This document shows, one piece after another, positions 1 to 7,366 of a DNA stretch of 64,000 nt. Source of the DNA: a virus; IMG/VR virus record IMGVR_UViG_3300047172_000052, positions 1 to 64,000 of that record, one strand, 5' to 3'. The notes below the pieces were generated by a model that had not been told where the DNA came from, made no database searches, and saw only the letters and a program-made list of their open reading frames with translations. Both the position numbers and the translations under genes were made by a program. Each line of letters starts with the position of its first letter. Position 1 is the stretch's first letter.

Positions 1-20
1 AGGAATTCGATAGGGTTCAT
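1..20 (-). CDS. 5' end of a gene leaving the window
   Basis: On the minus strand an ATG at 20-18 overlaps the stop of the upstream 40-aa gene (ATGA overlap), as elsewhere in this operon. Only six codons are inside the window, so nothing can be said about the product. Confidence 0.35.
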
Positions 21-139
21 GCCGCGTCACTCCAGGCACCGGGTTGCTTGCGCAGGGACGATCGTCGCGCATCTGTGATGCGCGATCTTCCATGCAGGAT
101 CAGTGATGCCAGGAGCAGGGCGAGGACGACGGAAACCAT
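17..139 (-). CDS. 40-aa predicted membrane peptide
   Basis: A 40-residue ORF starts with a hydrophobic run (MVSVVLALLLASLIL) followed by a basic tail, so it is a possible single-pass membrane peptide. It lies just downstream of the portal gene and ends in an ATGA overlap with the next gene. Function unknown; a small lysis or packaging accessory protein is only a guess. Confidence 0.45.
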   Translation of the reverse strand: MVSVVLALLLASLILHGRSRITDARRSSLRKQPGAWSDAA

Positions 140-141
140 GA

Positions 142-2199
142 TCAGTCCCTCACCTGAGAATCACGCGTCAGAGCATTCGAAACGACCGTCTTGCCCTTCT
201 GACCCTTGCCTGTCGGGTTGGCGCCGGGCGTGCCCTGACCGTCATCGTTGATCGATGTGCCGTCACTGCCGCCACCACCCGCTGCTGTCTTGCTGGTGCG
301 AGCTACGCGCTTTGCAGCAGGCGCGTTCGGCGTTCCATCGCCATCATCGTTGACCGAAGTTCCGTCATTGCCCCCAGGCTTGGGCATCGCGCGCCTGGGC
401 GTTGCCTTGCCGGAGCCACCGTTGCCACCGCTGCTGCTGGGGCGTGGTGCCGGTGCCACAACTGGCTTGCCATCCGGACCAACAGCGCCGGGTTTCGGCG
501 GAAGCGTCTCCTCACGGCTGATCTCTCCACCTTCGGTCTGCCCTGGCAGCGGTTGCTGCCCTGCTGGCGCCTGAGAGTCGTAGCCGAGGACAGCCACGAC
601 CTGAGGATCGACAAGAACATGCTCAGCCTCCCATTCACTCTGCGCACTCGGCGCACCACGCTGACGAGCCAGGACGTCGGCGAGGTTCGGGAAGCTCTCG
701 GGGTCGTTCAGCATCGTCTCGAACTGATCCAGCGGCATCCAGTCGGGGATGACTTCGGCGCGCTTCAGGTAGTCGTAGACCACCGCCAGCGGGATCACGC
801 CGGCCTCATACATCATCTGGATCGCGCGGAACTCACGCGCGCCGATGTTCTGCAGCAGGAAGTCCTTGTTGGTCTCGAAGTTGACCAGACTGGCCTTCGA
901 CGGCTCGACGTCTTGCCACTGCGTCCACCAGCGCAGCAGGCCGGTGAAGCCGGAATCGAGAACCATGGACAGGTTCAGCAGCATGGCCTGCTCGTTCGCT
1001 TCCTTGGTCTTGAGCATGTTGTTGCTCTGACCGGTGGAGACGCGCTCGCTGCTGACCATCCGCCCGCCGAGGGCTTCGATCTGCTCCTCCTTGGAGGACA
1101 GGGCGTTCTCCAGGAACTTCAGACCGCTGCCATTGAACTCGATGATGCCTGGTTTCTTGTCGCCTTCGACCTCCCAGACGACGCTGGGACCGATGGTGTA
1201 GGACCCCTTCTCGTCGCCCGGCGGAACCGGGGCGTAGTAGACCGGGAGAGCGGTGAAGAAACGCCCATGCTCCAGCATCGCGTAGCTGCGGTAGTGGCTG
1301 TATTGCAGGTCCACGATGTCCAGGATCGGGCTCTTCTGGATGTCGGTCGTATGGTCGAACGGGCCGAAGAAGACGAACGGGATGAAGCGGAACGGCTGCC
1401 CACGGTTCGTCGGCGTAAAGACGGCGTAGGGCGCACCCTCCGGACTGGCATCGCCTCGGTCGCTGGTATGGTAGTATTGACGGTAGATGCGCGGCCCTGC
1501 TGGGTCGTCCAGCTTCTCGGGCTCCAGGCGCAGAACGCGATAGCTGGCGATCCAGCGGCGCGCCGCACGGGTCACGGTGGTGTCCTGGCTGAAGACCTGC
1601 GCCTGGGTGCTGGTGGTCTTGGGCACCTTCTGTCCTGCCGGCGTCAGGCTGATGGGATTCAGCAGCGGGCGTGCCAGACGAAGTTCGCGCAGGATGACCT
1701 CGGTGACGAGCCAGCGCCCGTTGATCTCCTCCACCGTCCAGTCGACGATGTTCTCGGTCACGTAGCCCGCCAGATAGGGCGGCAGCGTCCCGTTCTCGTC
1801 CATGTCCAGCAGGACGCCGTAGCGCCCCATGGTGATGATCTCGCGAGCCACCTGCTTCACGAACAGCATCAGGCTCTGGTTCTCTTTCGAGATGTTGGAG
1901 GTGTCCAGCTTGTCGGGGATACCGGTCAGGACCGGGTTGCGGCGGAACAGCGTGCCCAGGAGCCCACGGATCGTCCGATCGACCATGTTGAAGAAGACGG
2001 CGCGGTCCTTGAACGCCTCATACTCATGCTGCTGCATGCCCTCCAGCTTGGGCAGGTAGCGCGTGTTCTTCCGCTTGACCTCGACCGCGCCGACAACCGC
2101 GTCACGGATCGACTGGTAGGTGTAGGTCCAGTATTGCAGTTCCGGGTGGACGAAGGTCGTGTGGACCGTCGTCGTGATCGGATAGTCCCAAAACGGCAT
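142..2199 (-). CDS. portal-like protein (DUF4055 type)
   Basis: This 685-aa protein resembles phage proteins of the DUF4055 group, usually assigned as the portal that docks terminase and DNA at the capsid vertex. The N-terminal part has the family pattern: an aromatic start, then KNTRYLPKLEGM around residues 42-53, and a VDRTIRGLLGTLFRRNP segment near residues 73-89. The last 130 residues are low complexity (Pro, Gly, Ser, Asp) and contain two copies of a GTSxNDDGxGTP unit. Terminase lies about 11 kb upstream on the same strand rather than next to it. The long plus-strand ORF across this gene is an antisense shadow. The assignment rests on recalled family resemblance, not on a search. Confidence 0.75.
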   Translation of the reverse strand: MPFWDYPITTTVHTTFVHPELQYWTYTYQSIRDAVVGAVEVKRKNTRYLPKLEGMQQHEYEAFKDRAVFFNMVDRTIRGLLGTLFRRNPVLTGIPDKLDTSNISKENQSLMLFVKQVAREIITMGRYGVLLDMDENGTLPPYLAGYVTENIVDWTVEEINGRWLVTEVILRELRLARPLLNPISLTPAGQKVPKTTSTQAQVFSQDTTVTRAARRWIASYRVLRLEPEKLDDPAGPRIYRQYYHTSDRGDASPEGAPYAVFTPTNRGQPFRFIPFVFFGPFDHTTDIQKSPILDIVDLQYSHYRSYAMLEHGRFFTALPVYYAPVPPGDEKGSYTIGPSVVWEVEGDKKPGIIEFNGSGLKFLENALSSKEEQIEALGGRMVSSERVSTGQSNNMLKTKEANEQAMLLNLSMVLDSGFTGLLRWWTQWQDVEPSKASLVNFETNKDFLLQNIGAREFRAIQMMYEAGVIPLAVVYDYLKRAEVIPDWMPLDQFETMLNDPESFPNLADVLARQRGAPSAQSEWEAEHVLVDPQVVAVLGYDSQAPAGQQPLPGQTEGGEISREETLPPKPGAVGPDGKPVVAPAPRPSSSGGNGGSGKATPRRAMPKPGGNDGTSVNDDGDGTPNAPAAKRVARTSKTAAGGGGSDGTSINDDGQGTPGANPTGKGQKGKTVVSNALTRDSQVRD

Positions 2200-2286
2200 G
2201 ACCTACCTGCCTTCAGGAGAGGGTTGCGTGGAGTGTCCCGCGTAAGCCTGGATGACGTTCGGAGTCAAGGAAAATGGCGCAGTGGC

Positions 2287-2400
2287 TCAGTTGAGAAGCC
2301 ACTCAATGTCCTTGAACGGCGGCAGCTTCGTCCGCACCTGCTCGTTTATCCAGTCCAGTTCCATGTTCCGGATGCGGTGGCTGGCGGACCAGCGGAACAT
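2287..2400 (-). CDS. 37-aa hypothetical protein
   Basis: Short ORF (starts MF, ends EWLLN) between the portal gene and the coupled chain upstream. It is charged and soluble-looking, with no recognisable motif. It is accepted because it fills the gap in a tightly packed operon, but coding is not certain. Confidence 0.4.
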   Translation of the reverse strand: MFRWSASHRIRNMELDWINEQVRTKLPPFKDIEWLLN

Positions 2401-2412
2401 CGAGATGACGCG

Positions 2413-2529
2413 CTAGAAACGGTGACCAGAAAGAGCCTGACCTGGACGGATGACTGTCCAAACAGGGAAGAACTCGGCGATCAACTTGTCGGCTTCAGCG
2501 TCCTCGCGAGCGATGATGGCGCACGTCAT
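2413..2529 (-). CDS. 38-aa hypothetical protein
   Basis: Its start codon overlaps the stop of the preceding 64-aa gene (ATGA), which indicates translational coupling. The sequence begins MTCAIIAREDAEADKLIAEF. No family recognised. Confidence 0.5.
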   Translation of the reverse strand: MTCAIIAREDAEADKLIAEFFPVWTVIRPGQALSGHRF

Positions 2530-2720
2530 CCCAACCCGCTCCTCCCCACTTCCCGAGCGAACGCGAGCACACACGCCTGGGCTTCGGTATACAGGTAGGC
2601 TTCCCGCTCCGAAGAGAACTTGGCGAGGCGTGTGGAGAACTCCGCTCCGGGGTGCTCCATGGAGACCAGCCATATCTCGTCGCCGGTCACGGCTTTCTGG
2701 CGCTCGATGGCGAGGATCAC
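2526..2720 (-). CDS. 64-aa hypothetical protein
   Basis: GTG start overlapping the stop of the upstream membrane peptide (GTGA). The middle reads like a small alpha-beta protein (WLVSMEHPGAEF, then a helix with FSSEREAYLYTEAQ). No known domain recognised. Coupling on both sides supports it as a real gene. Confidence 0.55.
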   Translation of the reverse strand: MILAIERQKAVTGDEIWLVSMEHPGAEFSTRLAKFSSEREAYLYTEAQACVLAFAREVGRSGLG

Positions 2721-2797
2721 GGAAGGTCGTCCCGGAACAGTTCCTTCAGAGCGAGGCAGAGACCGACGAAGCCGAGGGCGTAGAAAAGGAAGTTCAT
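2717..2797 (-). CDS. 26-aa membrane peptide
   Basis: A single hydrophobic helix (MNFLFYALGFVGLCLALKEL) followed by an acidic tail. The start was chosen because it overlaps the stop of the 67-aa gene. Function unknown. Confidence 0.45.
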   Translation of the reverse strand: MNFLFYALGFVGLCLALKELFRDDLP

Positions 2798-2997
2798 GCC
2801 CAGTCTCCTCGCCACCGGCACTTGGCGACGTAGAACGTCACCTCGTAGCTGTGGTAGCCACGCAGGTTTATGGCGAATTGCCAGCCGTAGCTGGGTGGCT
2901 TGCACCGCAGACTCTCGAAGGACAGGCTGATCAGCTTGACCTGCTTCGTGTTCCAACGGTTGTGGCAGAAGTCGATCAGGAGCCGCCCGAGCCTCAT
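2794..2997 (-). CDS. 67-aa hypothetical protein
   Basis: Basic, beta-rich small protein starting MRLGRLLIDFCHNRW. The start overlaps the upstream stop (ATGA); the longer upstream reading frame is rejected for that reason. No family recognised. Confidence 0.55.
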   Translation of the reverse strand: MRLGRLLIDFCHNRWNTKQVKLISLSFESLRCKPPSYGWQFAINLRGYHSYEVTFYVAKCRWRGDWA

Positions 2998-3209
2998 GCC
3001 GCGCGCTCCCCGGCGGTATCCTTCACACCTGCCCCCGTGACAGTCACCACCTTTATGCGGTGTAGGGGGTAGAAGAACATCACACCATCGGACGCCCACT
3101 CCAGGCCTGTTGCGGCGACGTCTTGCGCCATGCAGCAGGCCTCGTCCTTGTCCATGTCGTTGAACCGCAGGACGTGCTCATCGTCCAGGTAGACGGTGAG
3201 GGTGCTCAA
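2994..3209 (-). CDS. 71-aa hypothetical protein
   Basis: Begins MSTLTVYLDDEHVLRF and continues as a predicted beta sheet with one helix. Coupled by ATGA overlaps to the genes on both sides. No known function. Confidence 0.6.
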   Translation of the reverse strand: MSTLTVYLDDEHVLRFNDMDKDEACCMAQDVAATGLEWASDGVMFFYPLHRIKVVTVTGAGVKDTAGERAA

Positions 3210-3553
3210 CTGACATACCCCACGCGGTGCCGCATCGGCTCGCCGTTGCGGTCGAGCGGGATGGAGGGCGCGGCGCGCGTCACTGGCTTGAACTGGTCAT
3301 AGCCCAGTTCCATCTGCGCGGCCTCGAACGCCTTTTCGGCGTCATAGCCGGCTAGCCACGTGTTGCGGTGGCGGGCGGTCGCCCACTTCTTCGGCACGAC
3401 GCGCTGGAGCCGATCGGCGGCGGCTTCGGCGCCGGCTGTGTAGGCTGCGTTCGCCAAGGGGTCCTGCGGCTTCTTCAGATTTTCGATCGACTTGTCCAGC
3501 ATGGTGGAGTCGACCTCGATCTTCAGCAGAAGCTCGCGGATATCATTGGTCAT
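3206..3553 (-). CDS. 115-aa protein whose 5' end abuts the IS insertion
   Basis: Starts MTNDIRELLLKIEVD; the rest is helical with an Ala-rich centre and no recognised domain. Before the IS insertion the start codon overlapped the stop of the metallopeptidase gene (ATGA) and the sequence AAAGGAATTGTTGA lay upstream. The target duplication keeps the ATG, but the native ribosome-binding sequence is now 1.68 kb away and only GGA from the IS end precedes the ATG. The coding region is intact; expression may be reduced. Confidence 0.65.
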   Translation of the reverse strand: MTNDIRELLLKIEVDSTMLDKSIENLKKPQDPLANAAYTAGAEAAADRLQRVVPKKWATARHRNTWLAGYDAEKAFEAAQMELGYDQFKPVTRAAPSIPLDRNGEPMRHRVGYVS

Positions 3554-3555
3554 TC
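3548..3555. repeat. IS target-site duplication, left copy
   Basis: GGTCATTC here is repeated exactly at 5232-5239. Eight bp is the size typical of the IS1595 family. One extra T on the left is shared too, so the exact edge is ambiguous by one base. Confidence 0.85.
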
Positions 3556-3578
3556 CATGCTTATCCGGTTGACACCCA
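3556..3578 (+). repeat. IS left terminal inverted repeat
   Basis: Matches the complement of 5210-5231 at about 19 of 22 positions. Confidence 0.85.
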
Positions 3579-3640
3579 AGAAAGCCAGTGGTAGTGTTCG
3601 ATTCATTGGGGCAGATGCTCCCTATCTGGTGGAGGTTCGG

Positions 3641-3859
3641 ATGGCCAAAAGTGAAATTTGCAAATGCTGCTGCCCGTCTGGCGGGGCACTCTTCGATATT
3701 TGTATGCCAGCGGCATCGGACGAGCCGGTTGCCGCTGACAAATTCATCAAACGGTGCCGCAACTGCGGAACGGAAAAACCGTGGCGTCGTCGTTTCTCGG
3801 CTAAGCGTGAGGCACGCCGGGCGGCCAGGGAAGCCCTGATCAAGGAACTCACCGCATGA
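3641..3859 (+). CDS. IS passenger ORF 1, Cys-rich 72-aa protein
   Basis: Start chosen at ATG 3641 because GGTGGAGGTT lies just upstream; the frame is open back into the terminal repeat. It contains a CKCCC cluster near residue 8, an FDIC motif, and later CRNC, followed by a very basic C-terminus, which suggests a small zinc-binding protein. Passenger genes occur in some IS1595-family elements. Function unknown. Confidence 0.55.
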   Translation: MAKSEICKCCCPSGGALFDICMPAASDEPVAADKFIKRCRNCGTEKPWRRRFSAKREARRAAREALIKELTA

Positions 3860-3996
3860 ACTGGAACCCTTTTCGGCTACCGAATACCCTCGCAACAGCA
3901 TGGATGGCGGCGACTTTGATGGCTTCCCTGATTTTTGGAGTGCCTTGTCTTGCCATCGTTGGCCTCTGTTGGTTTTTTTGGCGTTCATTGATATGA
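3856..3996 (+). CDS. IS passenger ORF 2, 46-aa membrane protein
   Basis: ATGA overlap with the preceding ORF. A long hydrophobic stretch from about residue 13 to 46 (including GVPCLAIVGLCWFFW) predicts one or two membrane segments. Function unknown. Confidence 0.5.
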   Translation: MNWNPFRLPNTLATAWMAATLMASLIFGVPCLAIVGLCWFFWRSLI

Positions 3997-4175
3997 GAAT
4001 GCTCATTCAACATCCGTGCAAAATCGGCACCATCGCCATGCTCGTCCGTGTTCACGGGGCTGACAAAATCGAATCCGGCAAGTGGGTGAGAATACAGGAA
4101 TGTGTGCGTGGCCCATGGCTCAGAGTTTTGGTCGAACGGGTAGGGCAATCTGGCTATTTCACGGCCTCCAGATAG
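3993..4175 (+). CDS. IS passenger ORF 3, 60-aa hypothetical protein
   Basis: Begins with an ATGA overlap (MRMLIQHPCKIGTIAMLVRV). It is a small basic beta-rich protein with no recognised domain. It lies ten bases ahead of the transposase and is probably cotranscribed with it. Confidence 0.5.
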   Translation: MRMLIQHPCKIGTIAMLVRVHGADKIESGKWVRIQECVRGPWLRVLVERVGQSGYFTASR

Positions 4176-4184
4176 GGTAAAATT

Positions 4185-5216
4185 ATGGCTCCCGATGTTC
4201 TTCAACGGGCTTCGCTTCCATTCCCTCGGTCGCTGCCTGAGTTTCAGAAGCTCTTTCCGAACGATGCCGCTTGCGCTGCGTATCTTGAGCGTATTCGCTG
4301 GGACGCTGGCTTCGCCTGCCCATACTGCGGCGTGGTGGGCGAACCCTACCGTTTTGCCAACAAACCGGGCGTTCTGCGGTGCCGTGCCTGCCTGAAAGAT
4401 GTCGGCTTGACTGCCGGAACCGTGATGGAGCGGACGCATACGCCACTGTCGATTTGGTTTTGGGGTGCCTATCTCATTGCGTCGATGACGCCAGGGATGT
4501 CGGCAGTGCAGTTTCAACGCCAACTCGGGCTTACCAGATACGAAACGGCGTTCCAAATCCTGCATAAGCTGCGTTCTGGGATGGTTCGGCCAGAGGCCGG
4601 ACGCATCGGCGGGGATCAGTGCAGCCACATCGAGGTTGACGAAACGTGGGTTGGCGGGGCGTCTCGTGGCGTTGGCCGAGGCAACCACGATCAAACTCTC
4701 GTCATCGCCGCTGTCGAAGTCAGAGAACGCAAACCCGATCCCAAGAGCAAAGCGAAGCAACGGCGTGGCGGACGGATGGCGGGGCGACTCCGGTTGGAGA
4801 TCGTGCCGAACCGAACCGAGAAATCGTTGTGTGGGTTCATCGACGGATGCGTTGATCCGACAACATCGCTGGTTATCACGGATGCGTGGTCTGCTTATTC
4901 GTCTCTGACCAGTCGGGGCTATCAGCATCTTCCGGTTGTCGAGAGTGGAAACCCGCAAGTGGCGGAAGATTACCTGCCGATCATTCATCTGATTTTCAGC
5001 AACCTGAAAGGCTGGCTGCAAGGCGTTCATCACGGCGTCTCGCCGCAGCACCTTCAAGCCTACCTCAATGAGTTCACGTTCCGGTTCAATCGCCGCTTCT
5101 ACCCGTTCAACGCCTTCCGGTCGCTGCTTGGGATTGGCGGGGCAACGAAGCCGCCGACTTATGATGGGCTGTATGACCATGAGTGGCAGCATCCCACGGT
5201 TAGTAGTCATGGGTGA
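4185..5216 (+). CDS. ISXO2-like (IS1595 family) transposase
   Basis: A 343-aa transposase that excises and reinserts the surrounding element. An N-terminal zinc ribbon is visible (FACPYCGVV near residues 43-51 and LRCRACLK near 64-71), as expected for IS1595 enzymes. The DDE-type catalytic core follows: HIEVDETWVGG around residue 150, VITDAW around 230, and a conserved HLIFSNLKGWLQGVHHGV block near 268. Length and domain order fit a complete, probably active enzyme. RBS-like AGATAGGG precedes the ATG. Confidence 0.92.
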   Translation: MAPDVLQRASLPFPRSLPEFQKLFPNDAACAAYLERIRWDAGFACPYCGVVGEPYRFANKPGVLRCRACLKDVGLTAGTVMERTHTPLSIWFWGAYLIASMTPGMSAVQFQRQLGLTRYETAFQILHKLRSGMVRPEAGRIGGDQCSHIEVDETWVGGASRGVGRGNHDQTLVIAAVEVRERKPDPKSKAKQRRGGRMAGRLRLEIVPNRTEKSLCGFIDGCVDPTTSLVITDAWSAYSSLTSRGYQHLPVVESGNPQVAEDYLPIIHLIFSNLKGWLQGVHHGVSPQHLQAYLNEFTFRFNRRFYPFNAFRSLLGIGGATKPPTYDGLYDHEWQHPTVSSHG

Positions 5217-5231
5217 AAACCGGATAGGCAT
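5210..5231 (-). repeat. IS right terminal inverted repeat
   Basis: Inward from 5231 it reads ATGCCTATCCGG and pairs with the left end. Confidence 0.85.
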
Positions 5232-5239
5232 GGTCATTC
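5232..5239. repeat. IS target-site duplication, right copy
   Basis: GGTCATTC, identical to 3548-3555. It contains the original start codon of the 115-aa gene and the stop of the metallopeptidase gene. Confidence 0.85.
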
Positions 5240-5560
5240 AACAATTCCTTTCTTGCCGGAGAGTGCCGCACCGAGGATTCGGTGAAGCGTTGGGTTGGCG
5301 GAGAAAAGCCCAGACAAGCCTTTCGCTAGGCGTGCGCAGACTTCCTCCTCGGTCATCGTCTCGGGCCACGCGTGGAAGTCCCACAGGGCGTGGATCACCT
5401 CGTGGATCAGGATTTCCGCCTGGAACTCGGTCGGGATGTCGGAGTCGATGCGAACGGTCTTGGTGTCGTTGTCGTAGTCGCCGTTCTTGTCCTCCGCTGC
5501 GGCCTCGCCAGGGCCGAACGGACGGACTTCGACGCGGTAATGCCCGACCCGGATGATCAT
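5234..5560 (-). CDS. small HExxH metallopeptidase-like protein
   Basis: A 108-aa protein with EILIHEVIHALWDFH near residues 49-63, a zincin-type HExxH motif whose two histidines and glutamate would bind and activate a zinc-bound water. An acidic strand with D-x-D patterns precedes it. The small size fits phage minimal metallopeptidases of unknown substrate. The motif alone does not prove protease activity. It starts in an ATGA overlap with the upstream membrane peptide; the IS is inserted right at its stop codon, which survives in the target duplication. Confidence 0.65.
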   Translation of the reverse strand: MIIRVGHYRVEVRPFGPGEAAAEDKNGDYDNDTKTVRIDSDIPTEFQAEILIHEVIHALWDFHAWPETMTEEEVCARLAKGLSGLFSANPTLHRILGAALSGKKGIVE

Positions 5561-5634
5561 CTGTCGACCATCGACCAGCGGATGACGAAGATGACCACGA
5601 AGACGCCCATCAGGAGGATGTCACGATAGGTCAT
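5557..5634 (-). CDS. 25-aa membrane peptide
   Basis: One hydrophobic helix (DILLMGVFVVIFVIRW). Both ends overlap neighbouring genes by ATGA, which supports coding despite the size. Confidence 0.45.
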   Translation of the reverse strand: MTYRDILLMGVFVVIFVIRWSMVDR

Positions 5635-6152
5635 GTCGTCTTGCGCAACTTCGCCAGGACCGTCGTCACTATGCGATCGATGTTCGACTCCTGTGTGCCG
5701 TTGAGCAGCGGAGCAGTGGGGACCTGCGCGCGGATCACGGCGTCAAGCTGCTGCGCCTCGACCTCGGTTTGCTGCCTGCCACGCGGGTCGTAGACCTTCC
5801 GGCGCGCGATGAAGAAGTCGAGGTTGCAGAACTGGTTCACCAGGGCGTTGACGCTCCAGTGGAACTCCTCCGGCATGCGGCCTGCGGCGTAGACGTTGGA
5901 CAGCAGCAGCGGGCTGTCGGTCACCACGCAATCCAACTGGGCTGCGGCGAGCCGATGCAGCCTGAAATACTGCTTGCCGAAGATGTAGGGCTGGCACCCG
6001 ATGGCTGTCGACCGACCTTCCCACACCAGTTCCTTGGCGAACTCCGGTGCCATCTCGACGTTGACGCCGTGCTGTTTCAGCAAGGAGAATACGCCAGCCA
6101 TCGTGGTGGACTTGCCGGCGCCGGGACCTGCGAAGAGGTTGACGACGATCAT
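5631..6152 (-). CDS. P-loop ATPase/kinase (AAA_28 / NadR-like)
   Basis: A 173-aa protein with a clear Walker A, NLFAGPGAGKSTTMAG, in the first 20 residues, then a kinase-like pattern (VTDSPLLLSN near residue 80). It resembles the small phage ATP-binding proteins grouped with NadR-like kinases, which may phosphorylate a nucleotide or NAD precursor. The start MIVVN was chosen over an ATG three codons upstream because its ATG overlaps the stop of the preceding gene. The substrate cannot be told from sequence. Confidence 0.7.
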   Translation of the reverse strand: MIVVNLFAGPGAGKSTTMAGVFSLLKQHGVNVEMAPEFAKELVWEGRSTAIGCQPYIFGKQYFRLHRLAAAQLDCVVTDSPLLLSNVYAAGRMPEEFHWSVNALVNQFCNLDFFIARRKVYDPRGRQQTEVEAQQLDAVIRAQVPTAPLLNGTQESNIDRIVTTVLAKLRKTT

Positions 6153-6256
6153 GGCAACCACCTGCTCGTCAGCCAGCAGCCGAGCACCATGACGGCGACG
6201 CCGATGCTGGTGGTGGCAGCGAGCTTCGCCGCCTCATACCAGTCGAAGGGTGTCAT
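6149..6256 (-). CDS. 35-aa membrane peptide
   Basis: Starts MTPFDWYEAAKLAATTSIGV and has one predicted membrane helix (TSIGVAVMVLGCWL). Overlaps the kinase start. Confidence 0.45.
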   Translation of the reverse strand: MTPFDWYEAAKLAATTSIGVAVMVLGCWLTSRWLP

Positions 6257-6260
6257 GAAG

Positions 6261-6323
6261 CTAAACACGGCACGCCACCACGCCGAGGTTGAACAAAACC
6301 CAGCAGACCAGGACGGCGCTCAT
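6261..6323 (-). CDS. 20-aa hydrophobic peptide
   Basis: Starts in an ATGA overlap with the 84-aa gene and is almost entirely hydrophobic (MSAVLVCWVLFNLGVVAC). Its coding status is uncertain because of size. Confidence 0.3.
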   Translation of the reverse strand: MSAVLVCWVLFNLGVVACRV

Positions 6324-6574
6324 ACCGGCTTCGCGCTCTCGACGATCTCGAAGATCGCCGGCACGTTCTCCTGGGCTAAGCGGATGGCTTCCTTGCGGTT
6401 CGGCGCCATCTGGCGCCACTCGACTACGTGTCCTTCGCCGTCCGAGAGTCGGACACGAAAGTCGATGCAGTCCTCCCAGACATAGTCGGGCTCGTGCCGG
6501 CGCGCACAGATCGACACATCGAGCGCCAGCAGACCGACGACGAAGAAGGAGATAGCGCAACAGACCAGGATCAT
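6320..6574 (-). CDS. 84-aa single-pass membrane protein
   Basis: An N-terminal helix (MILVCCAISFFVVGLLALDV) is followed by a soluble domain of about 60 residues that looks alpha-beta and ends in a helix (NRKEAIRLAQENVPAIFEIV). AGGAGCC precedes the chosen ATG. Topology is inferred from hydropathy only; function unknown. Confidence 0.55.
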   Translation of the reverse strand: MILVCCAISFFVVGLLALDVSICARRHEPDYVWEDCIDFRVRLSDGEGHVVEWRQMAPNRKEAIRLAQENVPAIFEIVESAKPV

Positions 6575-6590
6575 GACGCGATGGCTCCTT

Positions 6591-6770
6591 TCAGTCGAGG
6601 AAGGTGTCGGGGTTGACCGGGGTGTCCTTCTGCTCGCGGCGCTTGGACTTATCCTCGCGCTCTTCGAACATCCGAACGACACGCTGACCGAGCCACCAGA
6701 GGTGACTGCGGTGGTGCGGTGGTTCGACCGGCGTCTCGACGCAGCCGCCAGGGGTTGACGGGCTGCTCAC
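6591..6770 (-). CDS. 59-aa hypothetical protein
   Basis: GTG start overlapping the upstream stop (GTGA). The N-terminal half is Pro-rich, followed by a charged helix (VVRMFEEREDKSKRREQK). No domain recognised. Confidence 0.5.
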   Translation of the reverse strand: MSSPSTPGGCVETPVEPPHHRSHLWWLGQRVVRMFEEREDKSKRREQKDTPVNPDTFLD

Positions 6771-6964
6771 GTGGGGTCCCCCACGCATTGCCGAACGGCT
6801 TGGTGCGCTGCGTCGATCCAGTCGGGATTGATCGCTGCGACCATCTTCACCCACAGTTCCGGCGCCAACTGGTGCGTTATCATCCGCACGAAGCCGACCA
6901 GGATGTCGGGATTGTCCGTGACGTAGGTGCAGGCCTCGGAGACGGAAACGGCGATCTCGTTCAT
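6767..6964 (-). CDS. 65-aa hypothetical protein
   Basis: Helical protein starting MNEIAVSVSEACTYVTDNPD. The start overlaps the stop of the 67-aa gene. Function unknown. Confidence 0.55.
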   Translation of the reverse strand: MNEIAVSVSEACTYVTDNPDILVGFVRMITHQLAPELWVKMVAAINPDWIDAAHQAVRQCVGDPT

Positions 6965-7164
6965 GCGCGGCACTCCTTGATGACCAGGGCGTTGCCGGAC
7001 CAGACGGTCGTGGTGACGCTCTCGCCGGGTTTCAGCGGATCGGCGGTGCTGGAGCGCCCGGTTCCGACCGGGTGACCGCCCTCGCCGATGACGAAGGTCT
7101 CGACGGTGATGTCGTGACCGGAGCCGGGGACGGAGTCGTTGACGATGCGGACGGTTGTGGTCAT
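6961..7164 (-). CDS. 67-aa beta-rich hypothetical protein
   Basis: Starts MTTTVRIVNDSVPGSGHDIT and reads as a small beta sandwich. Coupled to genes on both sides. Confidence 0.55.
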   Translation of the reverse strand: MTTTVRIVNDSVPGSGHDITVETFVIGEGGHPVGTGRSSTADPLKPGESVTTTVWSGNALVIKECRA

Positions 7165-7352
7165 GTAACGTCTCCCGGATTCGGTGTATACATCGTGACC
7201 GTTGGTAGAAACTCGGTGCCACGGGCGTCGGTGTTGTTCGTCTCCAGCTTGACCTCGATTTGCTTCAACTGGACTTCGATGTCCTTCATCTTCGCTTCTA
7301 CACGCGCCAGCGCCATCAGAAGCCTCGACACTTGGAAGGAGGTCATCGTCAT
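7161..7352 (-). CDS. 63-aa coiled-coil protein
   Basis: Residues 8-38 form a heptad-like helix (LARVEAKMKDIEVQLKQIEV), so it probably oligomerises. Overlaps the next gene by ATGA. Function unknown. Confidence 0.55.
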   Translation of the reverse strand: MTMTSFQVSRLLMALARVEAKMKDIEVQLKQIEVKLETNNTDARGTEFLPTVTMYTPNPGDVT

Positions 7353-7366
7353 TTCCGATTACCCCT

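Larger units (their letters stand above)
3556..5231 (+). mobile_element. IS1595-family insertion sequence with passenger ORFs
   Basis: A complete element of about 1,676 bp bounded by near-perfect inverted repeats: ATGCTTATCCGGTTGACACC at 3557 onward and ATGCCTATCCGGTTTTCACC read inward from 5231. Flanking 8-bp duplications match exactly. It holds an ISXO2-like transposase plus three short co-oriented ORFs upstream of it. Its genes run opposite to the surrounding phage operon, and several stretches look less GC-rich than the phage genes. It sits at the ATGA junction of two phage genes. Confidence 0.9.

Noticed and set aside
553-2598. 681-aa plus-strand ORF
   Set aside because: Antisense to the portal gene; Arg/Asp/His/Val-rich shadow of GC-rich codon use with no RBS or motif.
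3849-5237. 462-aa minus-strand ORF across the IS
   Set aside because: Antisense shadow of the transposase and passenger ORFs; no family features.
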